From assembly GCA_943789025.1 (NCBI GenBank), contig CALSSN010000009.1, positions 99,235-163,234 on the forward strand: a stretch of 64,000 bases of DNA, given 5' to 3'. Source of the DNA: an uncultured Verrucomicrobiales bacterium (GTDB lineage Bacteria; Verrucomicrobiota; Verrucomicrobiia; Verrucomicrobiales; DEV007). The notes below the pieces were generated by a model, which had not been told where the DNA came from, ran no database searches, and worked only from the letters and a program-made list of their open reading frames with translations. A program made the position numbers and the translations under genes. This document shows positions 24,776-32,839 of this stretch, piece after piece (within the stretch, counting starts at the first letter, position 1; every line of letters begins with the position of its first letter).

Positions 24776-27361
24776 ATGGAATTTCCAGCCATAGAAGGAT
24801 ACACCCTGAAGTCGGTTATCGGAATCGGTTCTTCTGGTGCTGTTTACCTAGCTGAGAGGTCTGGAGGAGAAATTTGTGCAGTGAAAGTCCTGCATTCCCT
24901 GAGCATTAACCGGGAAGTGCTTGATTACTCTTTCAGAAAAATCGGAGATGTGCGGCGCCCTGAAAGTATTCTGAATGTCTACGAATACGACGTTGTTCAA
25001 GCTCCGCTTTTCATCTCGATGCCGTTTCTCGGAGAATTGGTTGAAGGAAGAAGGCCTATTCCTCATAGTTTAGAGTCGGTTTGTGGGAAAATTTCGGAGG
25101 CAGATGCCTGGGGACTCTTGGCCAAGATTGCCTCCGGGTTAGCGTTTCTGCATCGTGAGGGCGTGATTCATTGCAATATCAAGCCGTCAAATATTTTCTA
25201 CATCGTAGAAGGCGGTGAGGTTGATGTGCGGATCGGCGATGTGTCTCTCGGCTGGCTGGGTGGCGTGCATCGCATGGACCTGGATAAGCTTCTCATCCAT
25301 CTCGCTCCAGAGCAGATTGAGTCTCCTAGAGAAATTTTTGAAGGAGCGGGGCTGCGTTGGGATGTCTATGGGTTTGGGGTCCTCGCATATCAACTCATTA
25401 CAGGTCGGCCTCCAAGGTGTGCGGGTTATGTGGAAGAGGCGCGTCAGGAGCAGGATCCGAACGGGGTCGGGTTGCCTTTTGTTCTGGATACCCAGCATTT
25501 CATGGGCAAGTTGGTAGATCAGGAGGTAATCCAATGGCCAGGAAAAGCTTCCTCACCTGGGGATGTCCGGCGACGGGCGGTGATCGAGCGTTGTCTCAAG
25601 ATTGACTCGAAGGAGCGGTGGGTGGATTTGCGCGATATTGAGCGGGAGTTTATCGCGATCGACCAGTCTTTGGTAAGGGCGAGAATTGAAGCCAAGGCAA
25701 AGAACGAGAAGGCACGGCAGAGAAAAAAGTTGCTGCGGGCGAGGGTTATTCTCCTGGCTGCTGTTGTGGGATTCACGGCGGTTGCCATCTTTGGTTCCCG
25801 GAAAGCTGGGCAGCTTTCAGATATCAGGTCGGAAAGTAATCTCAGCGACGCAGCGCTTCTTAAGAAGATTGCTGAGCGTGATGGAAGGTTGGGGGATATG
25901 AAAGAGAAATTAGAGGCATCTCAATCCCATCATGCGGAGGCTCTCACGAACTACAAGGAGTCTCGCCAGCAGGCGGATGCATTGCTTTTCGCTCTTCTGG
26001 AGCCGAGAAACGAGAAGTTGGATATTCTCGATGAAGATAAGTTAGCCGGTGCTCTTGTTTTTTACCAAGGCAGGCTGGAAGACCGGCCGGTTGCCGATCT
26101 TTCGGTGCGGGGGGTTCACGATCTTTTTAATGTGGCTTTCTTGAAGCAAAAAACCAAAGATGTGCAGGGAGCGCTGCTCGCATACCGATCTGTTCAGCAG
26201 GCGACGGAAGCCCTTCGCAAAAAGCCAGTGCCAAAGGAAGCGCGTGTGGGGTGCCTGCAGCGGGCTGCTCGCGCGGGGCTCGAGGAACATGACTTGCTCA
26301 TCACGCAGGGAGAAAGCGGTGAGGCGATGAAAGCGCTTCGGCGGAGCGAAGTGTTTTTGGGACAGCTGAAGAGTGAGGGAATTCGAGATCCAGAGTCCGC
26401 ATACCAGGAAGCGAGTGTCAGTCTCCGCCTCGGTCAGAGGCTGAGGGAGCTTGGTCGTTATGAAGAGGCTGCGAAGACTCAGATGCATGTCTCGCGTATT
26501 TTAGAGGAGACTCAGGCTGCTCCCGGCGAGCAATCGCAAAGGTTTGCCTTCGTCATGGGGCAGAGCACGCATGAACTTGGTGTCGCGCGTCGCCTTCAAG
26601 GGCAGGTTACCGCGGCGGTAGATTTGCAGCTGAGCCTTGTGGAAAAGATACTCGCACTGGTTGAAAAAGGTGCCGCCACTTTTGAAGACAGGCGCCTGCT
26701 GGCCTTTGCTTATACCGAACTGGGAGAAATGGTCACGGCGATGGCCGGCCCGCAGGAAGGGCTTGAAGCACATGGTCAAGCCGTGATGCTTCTCAAGAGT
26801 TTACTGACTGAGCAATCTACTGACGAAGCGGCTCGCTACCATCTTGCACGCAACTATGGGGAGCTTGCGGCTTATGATCGTGATGCAGGACTCAAGGACG
26901 ATGGGCTCAGAAAGCAGCAGATAGCTGCGGGAATTATGGAAACTTTGATTCAGGAAACGCCAGCAGGAAGGCGATCCTCGCAGCTTTTCAGACTTGAGTA
27001 TGCTGATCAGAAAACCTCGTTAGCGGAGTTTTTAGGAGATGCAAAAAAATATGATGCTGCTGTCGCATCGGGCCTCGCTGCTTTGGAGATCCTCGAAGCA
27101 ATAATGATTGAAAGGCCTGCTGACCAGAAAATGGAAGAGGTGAGGACAGGCGTTGGTCTCATCATGGCCAGAGTGCTCGGTATTTTAGGGCAGAATCATG
27201 AGAGGCTTGGTGACAAAGCCGTGGCGAAAGACTATTTTTCTCGGTCGATCAATGTTTGGAAAGCTCTCTCAGCGGCCGGGGAAGAATCCCGAATCCCCGC
27301 GGAAGAAATTGAGCGGGGTTTGTCTTGGAGTGAAAACCGACTGGAAAAACTCCGCAAGTAG
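24776..27361 (+). CDS. Transmembrane TPR pseudokinase (Ser/Thr kinase-like)
   Basis: The 861-residue protein starts at ATG 24776 after GAGGAG. The kinase fold in order: GIGSSGAVYLAE (Gly loop), AVKVL (ATP-binding Lys), VIHCNIKPSNIF where HRD should be, IGDVSLG where DFG should be, LAPEQ, and WDVYGFGVLAYQLITGRPP. The catalytic Asp is Asn, and DFG is DVS. By the usual criteria this is a pseudokinase, though Asp-less kinases with residual activity exist. One membrane span (ILLAAVVGFTAVAIFGS) near residue 325 is followed by a coiled coil and about 450 residues of TPR-like helices, probably extracytoplasmic. The partner is unknown. Confidence 0.85.
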   Translation: MEFPAIEGYTLKSVIGIGSSGAVYLAERSGGEICAVKVLHSLSINREVLDYSFRKIGDVRRPESILNVYEYDVVQAPLFISMPFLGELVEGRRPIPHSLESVCGKISEADAWGLLAKIASGLAFLHREGVIHCNIKPSNIFYIVEGGEVDVRIGDVSLGWLGGVHRMDLDKLLIHLAPEQIESPREIFEGAGLRWDVYGFGVLAYQLITGRPPRCAGYVEEARQEQDPNGVGLPFVLDTQHFMGKLVDQEVIQWPGKASSPGDVRRRAVIERCLKIDSKERWVDLRDIEREFIAIDQSLVRARIEAKAKNEKARQRKKLLRARVILLAAVVGFTAVAIFGSRKAGQLSDIRSESNLSDAALLKKIAERDGRLGDMKEKLEASQSHHAEALTNYKESRQQADALLFALLEPRNEKLDILDEDKLAGALVFYQGRLEDRPVADLSVRGVHDLFNVAFLKQKTKDVQGALLAYRSVQQATEALRKKPVPKEARVGCLQRAARAGLEEHDLLITQGESGEAMKALRRSEVFLGQLKSEGIRDPESAYQEASVSLRLGQRLRELGRYEEAAKTQMHVSRILEETQAAPGEQSQRFAFVMGQSTHELGVARRLQGQVTAAVDLQLSLVEKILALVEKGAATFEDRRLLAFAYTELGEMVTAMAGPQEGLEAHGQAVMLLKSLLTEQSTDEAARYHLARNYGELAAYDRDAGLKDDGLRKQQIAAGIMETLIQETPAGRRSSQLFRLEYADQKTSLAEFLGDAKKYDAAVASGLAALEILEAIMIERPADQKMEEVRTGVGLIMARVLGILGQNHERLGDKAVAKDYFSRSINVWKALSAAGEESRIPAEEIERGLSWSENRLEKLRK

Positions 27362-27368
27362 CGACTGA

Positions 27369-28106
27369 TCAGTGCCGCAGATTAGCCGGAAGAAACTCAA
27401 GTTTTGAGATCGATATGTTTCCACCGAAGCAGCATTCGACATCACTTCCCGGTTCGAAATCTCTATGAGAATATGCACCCGTGTAGCGAAAAAGGCGGCC
27501 ACATTGGTGATTGCTGTCACTGATATCTTCAAAGGCTACTGGAAGTGGATGCATTGAGGGAAGGGTTATGTGCCTTTCGGGCTCTTCAGCTTTGGCGTCG
27601 ATAGACGGGAGGTTCACATTGTAGCAGGAAAGAGGGCTCTTAAGGTCCTGGTCAGGGACAAGTTGTTTTAAGACGAGTTCTACCCTACTGGCTGATCTGA
27701 TCCAGTTGAACGGAATTTCCTGTTTGAAATATTGAGAGAACGCGATGCCTGGAATTCCGTGATAGGCGCCTTCCCGCACTGCAGCTACCGTGCCGGAGAT
27801 CGGGATGTCGTGGCCGAGATTTCCGCCGTGATTGATGCCCGAAAGTATGAGATCCGGTTTTATGGAAAGCCCGAACAAAGCTACCCGCACGCAGTCGGCG
27901 GGAGTTCCAGCGACCGCAAACATATTTTCGTGGTGTTGATCGACTTTGATTGGTGTCTCAGTTGTCACCTGATGACCAATTTGAGATTGTTGGCTGGAAG
28001 GAGCGACGGTGACGATGGTTTCTTGTGGAAGCGCGAACTGAACTGCGTTTTTTAGCGCCAGAAGGCCTTCAGATTGAAAGCCGTCATCGTTGGTTAGAAG
28101 GATCAT
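27369..28106 (-). CDS. surE: 5'-nucleotidase SurE
   Basis: This 245-residue survival protein dephosphorylates nucleoside 5'-monophosphates. Motifs are MILLTNDDGFQSEGL (metal Asp pair), VTVAPSSQQSQIGHQVT, AVAGTPADCVRVAL, PDLILSGINHGGNLG and SGTVAAVREGAYHGIPGIAFS. The start is set at the ATG at 28106, which puts the metal-binding NDDG at residue 6 as in the family; an upstream in-frame extension to 28148 is rejected. It converges with the pseudokinase gene, with only 7 bp between stops. Confidence 0.93.
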   Translation of the reverse strand: MILLTNDDGFQSEGLLALKNAVQFALPQETIVTVAPSSQQSQIGHQVTTETPIKVDQHHENMFAVAGTPADCVRVALFGLSIKPDLILSGINHGGNLGHDIPISGTVAAVREGAYHGIPGIAFSQYFKQEIPFNWIRSASRVELVLKQLVPDQDLKSPLSCYNVNLPSIDAKAEEPERHITLPSMHPLPVAFEDISDSNHQCGRLFRYTGAYSHRDFEPGSDVECCFGGNISISKLEFLPANLRH

Positions 28107-28849
28107 TGTAATTGCTTGAGAGAAAACCGGCATCTGGAGGTGCGACAAGCTGAAAGTGCAAAATTCTTGCTTGTACTGCGAAGAAGTTCCTGGGAACTGG
28201 ACTCACTGATACGAGGGAATAGTGGGGTGTATGCCTCATGCTGGAGCTTGAGTTTTTATCACACGCCTCGCAAGAATTCTTGGAGGAGGAGTCAGCCGAG
28301 AATTATACCAAAAGTTGCGCCTCTGCACCCTGAGTGAGTCGCGAGCAGGGGATCTGAGACTTCGCCTGATTTTTTGAGCTCCGTTAAAAAGCTCAGAAGA
28401 GCCGAGGGTTCTTGCCGCCGGGACCTCAGAACCTAGAACGCGGTGTTCTGGGGCTCGGATAGAATCTCAGATTGGATTGTCAAAGGGAGGTGTGGCGGAC
28501 GACAGGGAATGAGGGAATGTGTTGGTCGAGAGGGATAAATTGGGGGTGGGTTACGATTTCAGGCGCTTTTTCAGGGCTGTTGGTCGCTTCATTGAGCCTG
28601 AAAACCCGCCTCAAAAGGGTTTGCGTGGTGATGGCAGATGAGGCTACCATGAAGGATATAGCCAGTTCATTTAAGCCTTCGCGAGGACCATTGCCCCCGA
28701 GCAGCAGACGATGCTGTTTGAGACGGTCAGAAATTCTATCTGAAGATAGCCACTATATTTTTGTACTAAAACTCAGTTCTTAAAAATCTGTCCCTTACGC
28801 GGTGCGATTCTGTGCGCTTGAAGTTCTCTGTTTTTCAATCCCCTCACTC
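28107..28849. other. 743-bp non-coding region with structured segment
   Basis: No ORF here looks like a protein. A structured stretch at 28376-28458 contains GAGCT/AGCTC (28377-28395). A longer hairpin pairs CCTCAGAAC (28424-28432) with GTTCTGGGG (28445-28453, one G-U), framed by CCGAG (28402-28406) and CTCGG. It could be a leader or small RNA for the downstream barrel gene. Confidence 0.35.
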
Positions 28850-30595
28850 ATGTCAGTCAAAGGAAATTTCAGCCTGCTTCTTTTCGGAGTGAGTCTGTGG
28901 CTTTTCCAAACTTCCCTGCCCGGGCAGTTGGGGGTGACTCCGACCTTGAACGGAATGTATTTCAATAATCATCGAGCGCGGGCCATGGACGTTCAGGCGG
29001 AGGCGGATTACTCCCGGGGACGCTCCTCCTACCAATTTGATCGGGGTTATTATCGTGCTCCACTGGGGCCTTCCGATGTGGTTGGGCCCAGCGATGCGAA
29101 TGCGATGAATTCCCAGGTGTATCAGGGAGCCGGTCCTGGGCAGCCATTTTCGTCAGTGACTGCTTATTCGCGGACGGATAGACAAAGCAGTAACAGGTAT
29201 TTCGCCTCAGGTGGAGCAGACACTAGCGCGTATGGGGCTACGGGCCCTCATGTGGCGGATTATTTTAATAGTGGCTATTACAATTTCAAAGTTGCTGGAA
29301 TTCCGTTTGTTCTCGGTGCTGGCGCACTTGTGGAATACAATGATAACCTTTTCATGACTGAGACTGACAAGGAAAGCGCTCTGGCGGGTGGAGTCTGGGG
29401 CTCGATTCAGGGAACCTACAATTTCTCCCAGCTTCAAAGCCTGTCTTTTTCGCTGACGGGTGGCTACACCTATTTCTGGGATCACCCGGAAGAAGACGGT
29501 GGCGAGGGGTATTACCGGTATCAGAGCGGTTGGAGAAACGGAGGAATCCCGGGGGGATTTCCGGGGGGATTTCCTTTTTCTCTCTTAAATTTATCGGACG
29601 GATCAGGCATTTCGCTCGACATTTTGGTAGGAGAGGTTGGACTGAGGATTTATGATCGATTCACGACTCGGAATATTTCCTTCGATGATTTCTCGTTTCA
29701 AACGAACGACATGTTCTCGCAGTTTTTAAATACGGCTGGTCTGGATGTGGCTTGGTCAGTCAATCAGGCAATCACCCTTACCACGGGCTACAGTCGTACG
29801 AATGAAATCTCTCTTGATGAAGACTTCGAGTATCTCGATAACGGCCGGCATACGCTTTACGGAGATTTAGGCTGGTCGCCGTCGCAGACCTGGACGGCAG
29901 GGGTCAACGTAACAAGTTCCTGGATCGATTATAATGACAATGAGCGATTCAACAATGAGCCTTTGAAAAGGGATGCCCGCACTTTTGATGTGGGGCTTTA
30001 TGTCAATGGCCCGATTACAGTGACTGAGAACACAACGATTTCGATGGGGGCGGGAAGTCAGATGATTGATTTTGAAGAATCGCTGAATTCGGAAGGCGAT
30101 CCTTTTGACGATTACTACTACTACCTCACCCTGACCAATCAGTTGAATACGAGGTTCAGTCATGATCTTACCTTCAGGCATCAAGCAGACTTGGGGGTAG
30201 CCTACGATTATGTCATGACCAATTCCTTGCGCTACGGATTTCAGGCGATTGGTTATCGTGGCAGTAGAATCTCGGGAAGTGCTTACTACACGTGGAAAGA
30301 CAATTCCGGAGGGCTGGATGACGAGGATTTTGAACGCTTCGGATTCGATCTTTCTGCGGGTCACCAGGTTACAGAATGGCTCTACTTCGGGATGGGCTAC
30401 AATTTTGAAAGAACCTTTGCGAGTGAGGGAGAAAATGGTTCTGACGACCATAGATTTTATGTAAACACCAGTTATCCGCTTTCTGATCGGATGACTTTAG
30501 GTATGGCTTATAACTTTTGGATGGTGGAGGGAGAAGGAGATATCACAGACTTTGAGCAGAACCGTACGATGCTGTATCTGAACTACGACTTCTAA
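28850..30595 (+). CDS. Outer-membrane beta-barrel protein, exopolysaccharide locus
   Basis: The 581-residue protein starts at ATG 28850. It has a signal peptide (FSLLLFGVSLWLFQTSLPGQ). The N-terminal 120 residues are Gly/Ser/Tyr-rich and disordered. From residue about 150, alternating polar and aromatic residues form many amphipathic strands (LVEYNDNLF, LSFSLTGGYTYFW, LTTGYSRTNEIS, FGFDLSAGHQVTEWLYFGMG), ending in YLNYDF with the terminal Phe expected for BAM-folded barrels. It precedes the Wza-like and Wzc-like genes, so a role in exopolysaccharide secretion is plausible by context. No enzymatic motif is seen. Confidence 0.8.
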   Translation: MSVKGNFSLLLFGVSLWLFQTSLPGQLGVTPTLNGMYFNNHRARAMDVQAEADYSRGRSSYQFDRGYYRAPLGPSDVVGPSDANAMNSQVYQGAGPGQPFSSVTAYSRTDRQSSNRYFASGGADTSAYGATGPHVADYFNSGYYNFKVAGIPFVLGAGALVEYNDNLFMTETDKESALAGGVWGSIQGTYNFSQLQSLSFSLTGGYTYFWDHPEEDGGEGYYRYQSGWRNGGIPGGFPGGFPFSLLNLSDGSGISLDILVGEVGLRIYDRFTTRNISFDDFSFQTNDMFSQFLNTAGLDVAWSVNQAITLTTGYSRTNEISLDEDFEYLDNGRHTLYGDLGWSPSQTWTAGVNVTSSWIDYNDNERFNNEPLKRDARTFDVGLYVNGPITVTENTTISMGAGSQMIDFEESLNSEGDPFDDYYYYLTLTNQLNTRFSHDLTFRHQADLGVAYDYVMTNSLRYGFQAIGYRGSRISGSAYYTWKDNSGGLDDEDFERFGFDLSAGHQVTEWLYFGMGYNFERTFASEGENGSDDHRFYVNTSYPLSDRMTLGMAYNFWMVEGEGDITDFEQNRTMLYLNYDF

Positions 30596-31788
30596 GAGAT
30601 TACTCGGAGTTTGAGAGAGCCGTTTTTCCCTCCAGTTGTTGGAGGGTCACTGCGAGGTGAAGCAAGAGCAGCATCAATAAGGAACAGATTTTGCTGGCTC
30701 CGTTACCGACACCATCCATCTTACACCTTTGTCCGAGTCAGGCTGAGGCGTCTCACTTCGGAACTCTCTGAGAACGCATGTGCCCTTGAGGAAACCTGGT
30801 TTCTATTGCCGCTTTTAGGTCAATGGAACTACCCGCCATTGCTTTTCGGATCTCGGGTGCCCTGGCGTGAGGCGGAAGTGAATGGGCATCTACGACGAAC
30901 TACTAAAACGAGAATCTAGTGTCGTAAGGTCTCATCCAGAGGAGCTTGCGACGATGGGCTTTGGGCCCGCGAACGGTTTTCGGAACCTCTTACATCACCG
31001 GCCAATCCAGAGATTTGGCTTCGCCTCTATCCGCCTATCTGCGCTACCATTTTCATGCTTGCTCGGAGCTCGATTCAAGATGACAAAGCTCGACTTTCCT
31101 CCCAGTGAGGCATTCCCCTGATGGATGAAGGAGGCATTCTCCACAACTCATTGATAATGAAAGTTCATATAAGGAAAGCATGTTTCGATTGACGGTGTTA
31201 AGACGACTGACTCTCTCTTTCTCTCTCTGAGCTTTTTGCAGTTTTTCGAAAAAGGCTTCCGGGGGGGGCTTCCCTTTGCCATAATGAAGGTGGTGAAAGG
31301 GGCCTTGGGCGCGTTCAGAAAGCTCCGAATTGCCCGCAGTAAGGGCTGCTGGATCCTCAGATATCTTCTGGGATGTGAGGATCTGCAAAGCAAGGTAACC
31401 GTCCTCGCGCCCTTTACTTTTCTCAGGTAAAAAACACCCTGCAATTTATGTCGACAATCATCTCGCTGTTTTCTTGGTTTGGCGTCGATCATACAGTCAA
31501 GAGAGGACGGGCATTCGTCTTCAGGAATAAACGGGCCAGCGGCGTTGAATATTCCGCATGGGTGGGTTGGCACGAGAGCCGTTTTGTGTCTCGCTCCAGG
31601 GGAATTTTGAAGGAGGGGAAAAAAATGGGAAGGCGGCGCGCTGTCAAGTGCGAAATTCGCCTTCAAATGTGATTTATTGCGTGGCAATTTAAGACAGATT
31701 TACATAGCATTGGGGGTTGATTGGTCGAGTAAAAAGCGGGATACTGGGCCTCAATATTAGAGCTAAACTCTTTTTGGAAAGTGTAAGC
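30596..31788. other. 1.2-kb non-coding region upstream of the Wza-like gene
   Basis: There is a stop-proximal hairpin CCCTCCA/TGGAGGG at 30628-30646. A dispersed repeat copy lies at 30935-31140. A perfect 8-bp inverted repeat GATCCTCA/TGAGGATC occurs at 31352-31383. The remaining ORFs lack protein-like composition. The size suggests regulatory content for exopolysaccharide export, but no known motif is recognised. Confidence 0.4.
30935..31140. repeat. Dispersed non-coding repeat, copy 1
   Basis: This segment of about 206 bp is diverged but clearly related to 37112-37327. Shared anchors include TCCAGAGGAGCTTGCGA at the left edge, CCTCTATCCGC in the middle and TGAAGGAGGCATTCT at the right edge. 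The spacing between anchors is conserved, with many substitutions. No ORF is shared between copies. Confidence 0.7.
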
Positions 31789-32802
31789 ATGGGCAGTTGT
31801 TTTCAACGACTGATCTCAATCGCCTTTTTGGGCTTGTTGGGATCCGGGACAATTGTGTCCTACGGCCAAGGTGCTTTCGGAGCTCCGGGGCAAGGTGCTT
31901 TCGGAGGACCCGGAGCGATCTTCCCTGTCGATGCTGGCTATCAGCCGTATGATCGCGCAGCCTTTGGAGAGCCTCCTGTTGGGATGCGAGCTGTGCCATC
32001 AGGCCCTGGCCAAAACGCGATGCCCCGGCAAGGTTACATGCCCGCCCCAGGATCTATGTCTGGCCCGGGTTACATGCCAGGCCCAGGATCGATGTCTGGA
32101 CGAGAATCCATGCCTAGATCAGATTCTATGTCCGGCCCAGGTTCCAGTCCGATACCTATGCCACAGGATGATAATGCAGCGGTCGCTGCGCTGATCAACG
32201 AAATGGAAAAACTGGATCATTCCAGGCAGTTGCAGGGAGGAGACTACATCAGTTTTCGGATTGTCGAGGAGGGGAGTGCCAATGCCTTCAAGAGGCTTCG
32301 TATCAACGAATCGGGAACGGTGAATGTTCCTCATATCGGCTTGATGGTTGCAGCCGGAAAAACCTGTTATCAACTGGCAAGAGAGGTAAGCGCTGAGCTT
32401 GAAAGAGACTTTTTTAACCGTGCCACGGTGATCGTCGTTTTGGACTCAAGCTGGGAAGATAGAGCAAAAAATCATTGGGGAAGCACGGGGCAGGAGAGAG
32501 GCGCTGCCTTCATGGCCGATGCGGAGTTCATTACCCTTTTCGGCCAAGTCGGCCGACAAGGGCGAATGATCCTGCCGCGGAGGGGTTCTTTGACAATCAG
32601 CTCTGCGATTCTCCAGGCTGGTGGGTTTGCTCGTTTTGCCAATACGAGAAACGTCCGCGTTCTGAGAAGGATCAATGATACCGAAAGACGGACCATTATC
32701 GTCGACGTGGACAGCATCATGAGAAGGGGGTATCTTAATAAAGATATTGAGCTGAAGAAAGACGATGTGATCATCGTTTCCGAGAAACTCATCAACCTCT
32801 AG
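31789..32802 (+). CDS. Polysaccharide export protein (Wza-like, outer membrane)
   Basis: The product has 337 residues with a signal peptide (FLGLLGSGTIVSYG), followed by a low-complexity region of about 95 residues rich in Gly, Pro, Met and Ser, with PGSMSGPGYMPG-type repeats. The polysaccharide export (PES) domain is at LQGGDYISFRIVEEG, LRINESGTVNVPHIGLMVAAG, VSAELERDF. A SLBB-like domain follows at FITLFGQVGRQGRMILP, SAILQAGGFARFA and IELKKDDVIIVSEKLINL. It should form the outer-membrane export channel. The repeat-rich insertion is unusual for Wza. The ATG at 31789 is preferred because it starts the signal peptide. The Wzc-like gene follows after 37 bp. Confidence 0.88.
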   Translation: MGSCFQRLISIAFLGLLGSGTIVSYGQGAFGAPGQGAFGGPGAIFPVDAGYQPYDRAAFGEPPVGMRAVPSGPGQNAMPRQGYMPAPGSMSGPGYMPGPGSMSGRESMPRSDSMSGPGSSPIPMPQDDNAAVAALINEMEKLDHSRQLQGGDYISFRIVEEGSANAFKRLRINESGTVNVPHIGLMVAAGKTCYQLAREVSAELERDFFNRATVIVVLDSSWEDRAKNHWGSTGQERGAAFMADAEFITLFGQVGRQGRMILPRRGSLTISSAILQAGGFARFANTRNVRVLRRINDTERRTIIVDVDSIMRRGYLNKDIELKKDDVIIVSEKLINL

Positions 32803-32839
32803 AAGACTCTCCAGGCGAGCCGAGCACTTTCCATTCAAA

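Noticed and set aside
31261..31269. G-rich tract as a phase-variable contingency site
   Set aside because: It is not inside a gene or a recognisable promoter, and homopolymer lengths in this assembly look unreliable.
31148..31687. Minus-strand ORF of 179 codons in the 1.2-kb gap
   Set aside because: Composition (Pro, Arg, Lys, Ser, Cys mixed without hydrophobic pattern) is not protein-like, and there is no start signal or domain.
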